From Neisseria sp. (GTDB lineage: Bacteria > Pseudomonadota > Gammaproteobacteria > Burkholderiales > Neisseriaceae): a DNA stretch of 42,247 nucleotides. A model generated the notes under the pieces. The model made no database searches. It was not told where the DNA came from and saw nothing but the letters and a program-made list of their open reading frames with translations. Of this stretch, positions 17,138 to 24,956 are shown piece by piece; position 1 is the stretch's first letter, and each line of letters begins with the position of its first letter. A program made the translations under genes and the position numbers. The stretch spans positions 1 through 42,247 of the forward strand of contig NZ_JAUNHL010000022.1 of the NCBI RefSeq assembly GCF_030523955.1, given 5' to 3'.

Positions 17138-17474
17138 TTGCCGGTATTTGGGGTGCGAACATAATCGGTTAAGCTGTTTCAATATTTGGGTGCATATATA
17201 CATTATTAGGGTTTGTTTGAGCGCGCCTTTTGGTTTTGGAAAAGGCGGTGTGGCGAACCTACTTACTCTGAAATTCAATTAGATGATAAAAAGCATGCAC
17301 GTCATACTGGGGTTTGACCGGGATATCTCATGTTGTTGAAACTTAATATAATTGTGTTAAGAACGAGTGTGGTGTAGCGTAAAACTTTGGCAATGTTTTC
17401 GGTTTTTACAAAAATTCCAGCATGTTCCTGTTGGCATTTGCTTGATAACACGGAAACGTGCAAATAATAATAAA
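17138..17474. other. Intergenic region between petC and ffh, no gene
   Basis: About 340 bases between two convergent transcripts. It holds a CGCCTTTT/AAAAGGCG hairpin with an 8-base loop (17224-17247) and a degenerate copy of the dispersed CTCGGG palindrome (17301-17327). No coding potential was recognised. Confidence 0.5.
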
Positions 17475-17521
17475 TGCCTGTCTGAAAGATATTTTCAGAC
17501 AGGCATTTTTTCAGACAGGCA
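17475..17521. terminator. Triple uptake-sequence cluster at the ffh end
   Basis: TGCCTGTCTGAA (17475-17486), TTCAGACAGGCA (17494-17505) and a second TTCAGACAGGCA (17510-17521) that touches the ffh stop codon. The first copy can pair with either of the other two, so two alternative hairpins are possible. It probably terminates ffh. Confidence 0.75.
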
Positions 17522-18886
17522 TTACATGCCGGGGAACATGCCTTTCATGTTTTTAGCCATACCCATCAGTTTGGCCATGCCTTTGCCGCTGAACATCTTC
17601 ATCATTTTTTGCGACTGCTCGAATTGGTTGAGCATTTTGTTCACTTCCTGCACGGTGGTACCGGCACCGGCGGCGATACGGCGTTTGCGGCTGGCTTTGA
17701 TGAGGGCGGGATTGGCACGCTCTTTCGGTGTCATCGAATTGATAATGGCTTCCACATGCCCCATGGCTTTTTCGGCGGTGCCTTCGGGAATTTGCTTGGA
17801 CAATTGGCCAAGCTCGCCCGGCATTTTCGACATGATGTTTTCCAAGCCGCCCATATTGCGCATCTGCTGAATTTGCGCTTTAAAGTCGTTGAGGTCGAAG
17901 CCTTTGCCTTTTTTCAGCTTCTTCGCCATTTCGGTGGCGATTTCTTCATCGATACCGCGTTGAACGTCTTCTACCAGCGTCAACACATCGCCCATGCCGA
18001 GGATGCGGCTGGCGATACGGTCGGGGTGGAAGGCTTCGAGGCCGTCGATTTTTTCGCCGACACCGATAAATTTAATCGGCTTGCCGGTTACTTGGCGTAC
18101 CGATAGGGCGGCACCGCCGCGAGAGTCGCCGTCCATCTTGGTGAGTACCACGCCGGTTAAGGGGAGTGCTTCGTTAAAGGCTTGTGCGGTGTTAACGGCG
18201 TCTTGGCCCAGCATGGCGTCGACGACGAACAGGGTTTCCACCGGATTCACCGCCGCGTGCAGCGCTTTGATTTCGTCCATCATCTCTTCATCGATGGCCA
18301 ACCGGCCGGCGGTATCGACCATCAAGACATCATAGAAATGGCGTTTGGCATAATCCACTGCCGCACGGGCGATGGCAACGGGCTGCTGGCTGTTGTCGGA
18401 AGGGAAAAAATCCACGCCCACCTGTTCGGCCAACAGTTTCAGTTGTTCAATCGCTGCGGGGCGGTATACGTCGGCGGAAACCAGCAGGATTTTTTTCTTT
18501 TTGTCCTGATTTTTCAGCAGGCGCGCGAGTTTGCCGACGGTGGTGGTTTTACCGGCACCTTGCAAGCCGGCCATCAGTACCACAGCGGGCGGGGAAACGG
18601 CCAGATTAAGCGCGCTGTTTTGTTTGCCCATCAAATCGATCAGTGCCTGGTTCACAATACTGATGAAAGCTTGTTCGGCGGTGAGATTTTCGCTGATTTC
18701 CTGGCCGATGGCTTTGGATTTTAAATCGGCAACAAAATCTTTGACCACAGGCAGGGCGACGTCGGCTTCCAAGAGCGCCAGCCGCACTTCGCGCAGCGCG
18801 GGTTTGATGTTTTCTTCGTCTAAGCGCGCTTGTCCGCGAATATTGCGGAATACCGAATAAAACCGGTTGGTTAAGTTGTCTAACAT
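17522..18886 (-). CDS. ffh: Signal recognition particle protein Ffh (SRP54)
   Basis: This 454-residue cytosolic GTPase binds 4.5S RNA and targets nascent membrane proteins to FtsY and the translocon. An N-terminal helical bundle (1-90) precedes the G domain: P-loop GLQGAGKTT (107-115), DTAGRL and TKMDGDSRGG. The methionine-rich M domain (from about residue 325) holds the RNA-binding and signal-sequence grooves and ends KNMKGMFPGM. Length and motifs are normal. It is divergent from the ypjD-like gene, an arrangement I also recall from E. coli. Uptake sequences abut the stop. Confidence 0.97.
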   Translation of the reverse strand: MLDNLTNRFYSVFRNIRGQARLDEENIKPALREVRLALLEADVALPVVKDFVADLKSKAIGQEISENLTAEQAFISIVNQALIDLMGKQNSALNLAVSPPAVVLMAGLQGAGKTTTVGKLARLLKNQDKKKKILLVSADVYRPAAIEQLKLLAEQVGVDFFPSDNSQQPVAIARAAVDYAKRHFYDVLMVDTAGRLAIDEEMMDEIKALHAAVNPVETLFVVDAMLGQDAVNTAQAFNEALPLTGVVLTKMDGDSRGGAALSVRQVTGKPIKFIGVGEKIDGLEAFHPDRIASRILGMGDVLTLVEDVQRGIDEEIATEMAKKLKKGKGFDLNDFKAQIQQMRNMGGLENIMSKMPGELGQLSKQIPEGTAEKAMGHVEAIINSMTPKERANPALIKASRKRRIAAGAGTTVQEVNKMLNQFEQSQKMMKMFSGKGMAKLMGMAKNMKGMFPGM

Positions 18887-19043
18887 GATTTATCCTTCAA
18901 AATAGCGGCTGTAGCGGCTTAAAATATTTGCCGCCGCCTGCGCCGGCGCTGCAATTGCTGCCACGCCTAGGGTGTTCTTTGCTAAAATTGTTGTATTTTA
19001 CACCACCGGCGCCGTTCTGAGTATGCGCAAGTTAGGATAACCG

Positions 19044-19856
19044 ATGCCGATTCTTTTGATTTGCCTGACGATCGTTTATGGCCTGCTGGCTGCTTTCGTG
19101 TGGCGTTTTCAGCGGGTAGGGGGAGATAAGCCTTATCCGATTAAAACCGAATTGTTGATTTTGAGCGTGGCGCTGTTGGTGCACAGCTTGGTTTTGTGGC
19201 AGCCGTTGCTGGGCGGAAAGCAGATTATTCTGGGGTTTGGTTATTCCATCAGTATGATTGTTTGGCTGATGCTGATGTTGTATTTCGCCGGCAGCTTTTT
19301 TTACCGCCTGCGCGGTTTGCAGCTTCTGTTGTATCCGGTGGCGGCGCTATCCATGTTGGCGGCACTCGTATTTCCGGGGCATTACACGGGCTATTTGGCA
19401 ACCAATTGGCCATTTATGCTGCATATTGCCTCATCGCTGTTGGCTTACGGATTATTCGGCCTCACCGCGCTGCTTGCGGTTTTGATTTTGTGGCTCAACC
19501 GTCATCTGCACCAGCACCGCTTCTCGCCTATGGTGGCGTTCCTGCCGCCGCTGTTGAGCTTGGAAAAATTGATGTTTCAGGGGATGTGGGCCGGTTTTTT
19601 GCTATTGACGGTATCGGTAGTGAGCGGCACGGTGTTCTCGGAAGAGGTATTCGGCGTGCCTGCGCGTTTCTCCCATAAAACCGTGTTCGGGATTCTTTCA
19701 TGGTTGATTTATGCCGCTTTGCTGTTTAAACGTCGCCAGTCGGGCTGGCGGGGTAAAAAAGTAGCGGTATGGACGATAGTCGGTTTTGTCAGCCTGATGC
19801 TGGCTTATGTGGGCAGTAAGTTTGTATTGGAAGTGATGTTGAAAAACGGCGCTTGA
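19044..19856 (+). CDS. YpjD-like integral membrane protein (CcsA/CcmC domain)
   Basis: A 270-residue protein with about eight membrane helices. It matches the cytochrome c assembly protein superfamily (YpjD/CorE branch), with FMLHIASSLLAYGLFGL, FSEEVFG and FSHKTVFGILSWLIYAALL segments typical of that fold. The related CcsA and CcmC handle heme export; for YpjD proteins the role is not established, and a link to divalent-cation or heme homeostasis is only suggested. Its position divergent from ffh supports YpjD over a true CcsA. There is no resB/ccsB partner next to it. Confidence 0.8.
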   Translation: MPILLICLTIVYGLLAAFVWRFQRVGGDKPYPIKTELLILSVALLVHSLVLWQPLLGGKQIILGFGYSISMIVWLMLMLYFAGSFFYRLRGLQLLLYPVAALSMLAALVFPGHYTGYLATNWPFMLHIASSLLAYGLFGLTALLAVLILWLNRHLHQHRFSPMVAFLPPLLSLEKLMFQGMWAGFLLLTVSVVSGTVFSEEVFGVPARFSHKTVFGILSWLIYAALLFKRRQSGWRGKKVAVWTIVGFVSLMLAYVGSKFVLEVMLKNGA

Positions 19857-19861
19857 GTGCT

Positions 19862-19873
19862 TTCAGACAGGCA
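19862..19873 (-). repeat. DNA uptake sequence (TG-wadDUS)
   Basis: Exact TTCAGACAGGCA, 6 bases after the ypjD-like stop codon. Confidence 0.85.
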
Positions 19874-19903
19874 TTGCCAGACGGGCGTAGAAGAAATGGA
19901 TAG

Positions 19904-19936
19904 AACCGGTTTTCCTTTGGGAAAAGCCGGTTTCTT
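19904..19936 (+). terminator. Hairpin terminator after the ypjD-like gene
   Basis: AACCGGTTTTCC, a short loop, then GGAAAAGCCGGTT and TTCTTGTT: about 12 bp with one bulged base, and a partial T-tail. Confidence 0.7.
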
Positions 19937-19940
19937 GTTG

Positions 19941-20007
19941 TATGGCGGATTGACTTAATTTTCGCTACGGCGTTGTTGCCTTGTATCGAAGTCATTAAAT
20001 CCGCTAT
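19941..20007. repeat. Correia-like repeat, internally deleted copy 2
   Basis: A 67-base remnant. It begins TATGGCGGATTGACTTAA, contains TACGGCGTTGTTGCCTTGTAT and ends TTAAATCCGCTAT. Compared with copies 1 and 3 the central part is missing and the left end has one mismatch, so it is probably immobile. Confidence 0.65.
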
Positions 20008-20330
20008 TGAAGAGTTACAGGAATTTTCAGACCATAGTGATATGAAACGAAACAGGCTGCCATTTGGGCAGCCTGTTTGCATAAATGTTTACAACAATTA
20101 AGTTTCTCTATTTCTATATTGCCTTTGTTTACTTGGCTTGTCGGAGTGCTTGCTCCGTATATTTGATAAACAATGTAATGTAATTGGAAGAAATAAACAA
20201 GCATTATCTGGCTTATGGGAATGATTTTTTTGTAATGGTTTGTAGTTTAAGGGTTTTATTTTCTGTTTTTTCAGCGGTTTGTCGAGAAAAACGGGGGAAC
20301 AAAATTAGACGGCGGTTTGCCGTAAAGCGT
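20008..20330. other. Gene-free region with a perfect orphan hairpin
   Basis: About 320 bases between the Correia remnant and the photolyase end. At 20050-20077 lies AAACAGGCTGCC, ATTT, GGGCAGCCTGTTT, a perfect 12 bp stem of terminator type that is not next to any gene. A second small hairpin CGGAG/CTCCG is at 20143-20158. No open frame with a ribosome site was recognised. Confidence 0.5.
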
Positions 20331-20342
20331 TTCAGACAGGCA
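20331..20342 (-). repeat. DNA uptake sequence (TG-wadDUS)
   Basis: Exact TTCAGACAGGCA directly against the photolyase stop codon. Confidence 0.85.
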
Positions 20343-21761
20343 TCAGGCCAATTTGGCATCGGTAAATAAGACCAGTGCTTTTTCGCGTTGTACGGCATGG
20401 TCGACCATGGGGGCAGGATAGCCGTTGCGGTCGATATTGCTGCCGCCAAGCCACGGGGCGTGAATGAAATGATGGTCCAGATGGGCGATTTCAGGCAGGT
20501 GGCGGCGGATAAAGCGTCCGTCGGGGTCGAATTTGTAGGATTGTGTAATCGGATTGAATATGCGGAAGTAGGGCTGGGCGTCACAGCCGGTGCCGGCCGC
20601 CCATTGCCAGTTACCGTTGTTGGCAGCCAAGTCGAAATCCAAGAGTTGGGCGGCAAACCATTCTTGCCCCAGCCGCCAGTCGATTAATAAGTCTTTGCAT
20701 AAAAAGCTGGCGGTGATCATGCGCAGGCGGTTGTGCATTTGGCCGGTTTGGGCAAGTGCGCGCATGGCGGCATCGATAATGGGATAGCCGGTTTGGCCTC
20801 TTTGCCAGCGCTCCAGCCATTCGGGATGGTTTTGCCAGGCCAGGTTACGGTATTCGGCGCGAAAGGCATTGTTCGCCACATCGGGATAATGGTAGAGCAA
20901 TTGCTGGAAGAATTCACGCCACACCAATTCTTTCAGCCACAAGGCACCGCCTTCGTTGTCGGCTTGTTTGGCCAGATAAACCAGATGACGGATGGAAAGC
21001 GCACCGAAGCGCAGGTGTACGGATAGCTGCGAGGTGCCGCGTTTGGCCGGAAAATCTCGGGTGAGCGGGTAGTCGGCCAGCCGGTTCAGAAAATCGCCTA
21101 ACGCGGCTTGGGCGGCGGTTTCGCCGCCGGCTTGTACCAAAGGCTGTGTTTGGAAACCAAGTGAAGATAAAGATGGCGGCGGCGGGCTGGCGGGCAGGGC
21201 GGCGGGCAGTTTTTGCTGCAAGCGGTGCAGCGCGGGCCAGTCGTCGCGGCTTTGCCAGCCTGCATATTGTTCGTTTGCGATGGCAAGCCAAGCTTTGTAA
21301 TAGGGTGTGAATACTTGATAGGGCTGCCCTTGTTGGGTCATCACGGCGGATTTGGCCAGCAATACTTGGTCGGTAACGGCCTGAAAATGAATATCGGCGG
21401 CAATCAGCTTGGCGGCTACCCGGGTATCGCGGGCAATGGCTTGCGGTTCGTAGTCTTCGGCGCAGATAACGGTTTTAGCGCCGATTTCGGCCGCCAGCGC
21501 GGGAATCTCGATATCGGCCCGGCCGTGGCGGAAATAAAGCGGAATCTTGAGTTCGGCAAGTTTGCGGTGCAATTCGCTGAGGCATTGGTGAATAAAACTT
21601 AAGCGGCGGTCGTGAGCGGGCAGTGGGGCCAGAATATCGCTGTCGAACAAAAATACGGCGGCCAGCGGGCGGCCTTGGCGGATGGCGGTTTGCAGAGCGG
21701 TATGGTCGAAGGTGCGCAAGTCGCGGCGCAACCAGACCAGGGTGAGGGCTTGGGTAGTCAT
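20343..21761 (-). CDS. phr: Deoxyribodipyrimidine photolyase
   Basis: A 472-residue class I CPD photolyase/cryptochrome-family flavoprotein that repairs UV-made pyrimidine dimers with light. The N-terminal antenna domain starts LTLVWLRRDLRTFDHTAL. The FAD domain includes RFGALSIRHLVYLA, LVWREFFQQLLYHYP, RMITASFLCKDLLIDWR and the highly conserved NNGNWQWAAGTGCDAQPYFR followed by IFNP. The length is typical. The ATG overlaps the TGA of the LysR gene by one base (TGATG), so translation is coupled to that regulator, an unexpected partner. No LexA-type box was recognised. Confidence 0.95.
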   Translation of the reverse strand: MTTQALTLVWLRRDLRTFDHTALQTAIRQGRPLAAVFLFDSDILAPLPAHDRRLSFIHQCLSELHRKLAELKIPLYFRHGRADIEIPALAAEIGAKTVICAEDYEPQAIARDTRVAAKLIAADIHFQAVTDQVLLAKSAVMTQQGQPYQVFTPYYKAWLAIANEQYAGWQSRDDWPALHRLQQKLPAALPASPPPPSLSSLGFQTQPLVQAGGETAAQAALGDFLNRLADYPLTRDFPAKRGTSQLSVHLRFGALSIRHLVYLAKQADNEGGALWLKELVWREFFQQLLYHYPDVANNAFRAEYRNLAWQNHPEWLERWQRGQTGYPIIDAAMRALAQTGQMHNRLRMITASFLCKDLLIDWRLGQEWFAAQLLDFDLAANNGNWQWAAGTGCDAQPYFRIFNPITQSYKFDPDGRFIRRHLPEIAHLDHHFIHAPWLGGSNIDRNGYPAPMVDHAVQREKALVLFTDAKLA

Positions 21762-22684
21762 CAGGCGGTATAGGCTTGGTTGTAAGCTTTTTCCAGTAAG
21801 GGGGTAATGTCTTTTAATAGGCGTACCAGTTCACGCTGGGTGCGGGATAAGGTGTGTTTGGCGGAAGTGGCGAGGAACAGCTGGCTGGTAAATACCGGCG
21901 AGGCAATCGGGATGACTTCCACGCTTTCTGGATGGCGCATCAATTCGGTGGTACAGGGCGAAAGAATGGCATAACCCATGCCGTCGGATACCAATTTGAG
22001 CATGGCTTCCACGCTGTTGATTTCCAGACGGATATTCGGAATCAGATTGTGGCGCGCCATTTCTTCTTCTATCAGCAGACGGAATGAATTGGGCGCTGAC
22101 GGTGCAATCAGCGGCAGTTCGGCCAATTGCGCGGCGCTAAGGCCCTTGGTGGTTACGTTTAAAGCATGGTTTTTGGGCGCAATCAGATGCAGTCGCTCTT
22201 CGTAAAACAGCTGTTTGTCGAGGTGGGGCGAGTAGGCGGGGTTGTACAGCAGCGCCATATCGATTTTGCCTTGCTGCAAGTGTTCCTGCAGATGGCTGGT
22301 GAGCCCTTCGATGATGCTGATGTGGGCATCGGGCAGTTGTTTTCGAACGGCTTTGATAATGTCTACCGACAGCAGCTTGGCCACGGTGGGCGGCAGGCCG
22401 AGGGTGATGTGGCCGGTCAGCTTGCCGGTGCTGGCGCTTAAATCTTCCTGAATAGCATCGATTTGTTGTTGGATAATACGGCAATGATCCAGCAGGATGC
22501 GGCCGGAATCGGTAAGCGATACGCCGCGGCCGTGGCGGTTGAGCAGGTTGTGGCGCAACTCGGTTTCCAAGAGGCGGATCTGGCGGCTGAGCAGTGGCTG
22601 CGCGACGCCGAGAAAGTCGGCGGCGCGGGTATAACTGCCCAATTCGGCAACGTGCATGAAATATTTTAATTGTTTCAAATCCAT
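21761..22684 (-). CDS. LysR-family transcriptional regulator of the hydroaromatic cluster
   Basis: A 307-residue regulator. The N-terminal winged helix-turn-helix (residues 1-60: MDLKQLKYFMHVAELGSYTR, then AADFLGVAQPLLSRQIRLLE) is followed by a periplasmic-binding-like effector domain (about 90-300). It is divergent from the tautomerase gene with a 155-base gap, the classical layout in which the LysR protein controls the opposite operon in response to a pathway metabolite. The likely effector is quinate, shikimate, protocatechuate or a derived acid (inference from neighbours). The closest paralogue group was not determined. Its downstream partner phr is coupled by a one-base overlap. Confidence 0.88.
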   Translation of the reverse strand: MDLKQLKYFMHVAELGSYTRAADFLGVAQPLLSRQIRLLETELRHNLLNRHGRGVSLTDSGRILLDHCRIIQQQIDAIQEDLSASTGKLTGHITLGLPPTVAKLLSVDIIKAVRKQLPDAHISIIEGLTSHLQEHLQQGKIDMALLYNPAYSPHLDKQLFYEERLHLIAPKNHALNVTTKGLSAAQLAELPLIAPSAPNSFRLLIEEEMARHNLIPNIRLEINSVEAMLKLVSDGMGYAILSPCTTELMRHPESVEVIPIASPVFTSQLFLATSAKHTLSRTQRELVRLLKDITPLLEKAYNQAYTA

Positions 22685-22720
22685 TTTTCCGCCTATTATG
22701 ATATTAATGGTGTTTCCGGA

Positions 22721-22808
22721 GCTGAAAACTATTCAATTTTGTTATAGCTGCTAGACAGTATATCAGCTTTTAAAAAGGTTTTTCAGCCATAATAATCCGA
22801 GCATTATT
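22721..22808. promoter_or_regulatory. Candidate LysR operator region
   Basis: Within the lysR/tautomerase gap, GCTGAAAA (22721-22728) faces TTTTTCAGC (22779-22787), and a perfect dyad AATAAT-CCGAGC-ATTATT lies at 22791-22808, about 30 bases before the tautomerase start. No textbook T-N11-A motif could be fixed with confidence, so this is a candidate only. Confidence 0.35.
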
Positions 22809-22839
22809 TTGGCGAACAGTGATGAGGAAAGGACACAAA

Positions 22840-23931
22840 ATGGGCAGTCAGACGGCGGTTCCGGCTATGTTGATGCGCGGCGGCAGTTCGAAAGGCCTGT
22901 TTTTTGCGGCGGCGGATTTGCCCTCGGAGACGGCTGTGCGTGATGCGGTGCTGTTGGCGGCGATGGGTTCTCCAGATCCGCGACAGATCGACGGCGTAGG
23001 CGGTGCCCATCCGCTGACCAGCAAAGTCGGCATCGTATCGCCGGGGCGCGAGCCGGGTGTGGACTTGGAATTTTTGTTTGCCCAACTGCAACCTGCCAAG
23101 GATACGGTGGATACCCAGCCCAATTGCGGTAATATGCTGGCGGCGGTGGTGCCCTTTGCGCTGGAAACCGGTATGGCCAAGGCACAGGGTGAAGAGACGA
23201 CCTTGCGTGTATTGACTTTGAATACCGGTATGCTGAGCGATATTACGGTATGCACGCCGGGCGGGCAGATTGCGTATGAGGGCGATGCCCGCATCGACGG
23301 CGTACCCGGTACCGCAGCGCCGGTACGCATCCGTTTTCTGGATACCGAAGGCTCGGTGGCGGGCAGTCTGCTGCCGACCGGGCAGGCGAAAGATGTATTC
23401 GATATCGAGGGTTTCGGTAAGTTAGAAGCCACCTGTATCGATAACGGCATGCCGATGGTGCTGGTGCGTGCGCAAGATGTCGGCCGCAGCGCTTACGAAA
23501 CGGTGGCCGATATGAATGCAGATAATGAGCTGAAGGCGCTGTTGGAGAAACTGCGTTTGCAGGCGGCTTTGGCAATGGGCTTGGGCGATGTTTCGCAGAA
23601 AAACTATCCGAAGATGTGTTTGCTCAACCGGCCTTTACACGGCGGTGCGGTGCATACCCGCTGTTTTATCCCCCACGTTTGTCATGATGCTATCGGCGTA
23701 TTGGCGGCGGTAACGGTAGCGACGGCTTGCGTGATGGACAATAGCGTGGCGGCCGGTTTGGCCGAAACGCCGCCGTCCGGCAGTTGGTCGGTCGAGCATC
23801 CCAGCGGCGAATTCAGCGTAGCGCTCGAAGTTGATGCGGCAGGCAAAGTGGCGGGAGCGGCTTTAATCCGCACGGCACGCAATCTGATGCGCGGCGAGGT
23901 GTTGATACCAGCTTCGGTTTGGTGCAAATAG
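22840..23931 (+). CDS. PrpF/GalD-family isomerase, probable 4-oxalomesaconate tautomerase
   Basis: A 363-residue protein of the PrpF family (diaminopimelate-epimerase-like double fold). Recognisable are PAMLMRGGSSKG at the N-terminus, GSPDPRQIDGVGG, QPNCGN, the LGDVSQKNYPKMCLL segment and VEHPSGEF near the C-terminus, all of which I recall from Pseudomonas GalD (4-oxalomesaconate tautomerase of gallate/protocatechuate 4,5-cleavage). PrpF proper isomerises aconitate in the methylcitrate cycle and cannot be excluded. The start at 22840 is chosen for AAAGGA 7 bases before it. It is the first gene of the cluster, followed after 62 bases and an uptake sequence by the dehydrogenase. Confidence 0.8.
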   Translation: MGSQTAVPAMLMRGGSSKGLFFAAADLPSETAVRDAVLLAAMGSPDPRQIDGVGGAHPLTSKVGIVSPGREPGVDLEFLFAQLQPAKDTVDTQPNCGNMLAAVVPFALETGMAKAQGEETTLRVLTLNTGMLSDITVCTPGGQIAYEGDARIDGVPGTAAPVRIRFLDTEGSVAGSLLPTGQAKDVFDIEGFGKLEATCIDNGMPMVLVRAQDVGRSAYETVADMNADNELKALLEKLRLQAALAMGLGDVSQKNYPKMCLLNRPLHGGAVHTRCFIPHVCHDAIGVLAAVTVATACVMDNSVAAGLAETPPSGSWSVEHPSGEFSVALEVDAAGKVAGAALIRTARNLMRGEVLIPASVWCK

Positions 23932-23933
23932 TT

Positions 23934-23945
23934 TTCAGACAGGCA
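23934..23945 (-). repeat. DNA uptake sequence (TG-wadDUS)
   Basis: Exact TTCAGACAGGCA inside the presumed operon, between the tautomerase and dehydrogenase genes. Confidence 0.85.
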
Positions 23946-23993
23946 TTCTTAAAAAGATTAAAACAAACAAAACAGGCAAAGGAGAAATAGATT

Positions 23994-24830
23994 ATGTTGA
24001 TTAACGGCCAAACCCAAGTGATTGCACACATCGGCTTTCCCACACACACCTTCAAATCGCCGATGATTTACAACCCGTATTTCGAGGCGGCCGGCGTTAA
24101 TGCGCTGGTGGTACCGTTTTCTTCGCAGGCGCCGGTTTATCCGGATTTTCTGCGCTCGGTTTTTACCTGCGAGAATGTGATCGGCGCGCTGGTGACCATG
24201 CCGCATAAGGTAACTACCATCGGCTTGGTCGACAGATTAACGCCGACGGCATTGGTGGCCGGTTCCTGCAATGCGGTGCGCCGCGGCACGGACGGCAAGC
24301 TGGAGGGCGATATGTTCGACGGCGAGGGCTTTGTGCGCGGCGTACGCCGCAAGGGCTTTGCGCCGGAGGGAAAAAGTGCGCTGGTGGTCGGCAGCGGCGG
24401 CGTCGGTTCGGCGATTGCCGCATCGTTGGCGGCGGCCGGTGTGGCGCGTTTGGCGCTGTTTGACCTCAACAACGCCTCTGCCGATGCGCTGGCCGGGCGT
24501 TTGCGCGAACATTATCCGGCTTTGACGGTCGAAACCGGCAGCAACGATCCGGCCGGTTTCGATTTGGTGGTCAATGCCACGCCGATGGGCATGAATGCGA
24601 ACGATCCGATGCCGATGGATGTTGAGCGCATTGCGCCGGAAACTTTTGTCGGCGAAGTGGTGTTGCAAAGCGAAACCACTGCGTTTCTGGCGGCGGCCAA
24701 GGCGCGTGGCTGCAAGGTGCAGGTCGGTACCGATATGCTGTTCGAGCAGATTCCGGTGTATCTGGAATACTTCGGCCTGCCGAGTACCACGGCGGAACAT
24801 TTGCGCGAAGTGGCGCAGATCCGTTATTGA
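23994..24830 (+). CDS. Shikimate/quinate dehydrogenase-family protein, NAD-type
   Basis: A 278-residue AroE-superfamily oxidoreductase. The catalytic pair is kept: K72 (in ALVTMPHK) and D109 (in GDMFDGEG). The dinucleotide fold GSGGVGSA (133-140) is followed by LFDLNN with D157 where NADP-dependent AroE has the N-R-T motif, so NAD+ is the likely cofactor, as in catabolic YdiB/QsuD-type enzymes. The substrate-binding region reads FPTHTFKSPMIYN, with an insertion relative to the usual HSxSP. It should oxidise shikimate or quinate, or a close relative, to the 3-dehydro acid. AAAGGAG precedes the start. It is not the biosynthetic AroE, judging by these differences and the context. Confidence 0.82.
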   Translation: MLINGQTQVIAHIGFPTHTFKSPMIYNPYFEAAGVNALVVPFSSQAPVYPDFLRSVFTCENVIGALVTMPHKVTTIGLVDRLTPTALVAGSCNAVRRGTDGKLEGDMFDGEGFVRGVRRKGFAPEGKSALVVGSGGVGSAIAASLAAAGVARLALFDLNNASADALAGRLREHYPALTVETGSNDPAGFDLVVNATPMGMNANDPMPMDVERIAPETFVGEVVLQSETTAFLAAAKARGCKVQVGTDMLFEQIPVYLEYFGLPSTTAEHLREVAQIRY

Positions 24831-24838
24831 TGGATATG

Positions 24839-24872
24839 CTTTCAGACAGGCATTTTGATGCCTGTCTGAAAA
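24839..24872. terminator. Inverted uptake-sequence hairpin within the catabolic cluster
   Basis: TTCAGACAGGCA (24841-24852), six bases, TGCCTGTCTGAA (24859-24870), then eight A residues on the plus strand. It may reduce read-through between the dehydrogenase and transporter genes. Confidence 0.6.
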
Positions 24873-24956
24873 AAAACATACGGCTGGCTTGGGTATGCAA
24901 AATCCATGCCGGCGTGCTGAATAACAGTAAAAAATGTGATGAAAGAGGAGAAACTG

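Noticed and set aside
17367-17870. 167-codon plus-strand frame before and over the ffh end
   Set aside because: Most of it is the antisense of the ffh M domain, and its start lies in non-coding sequence with no ribosome site.
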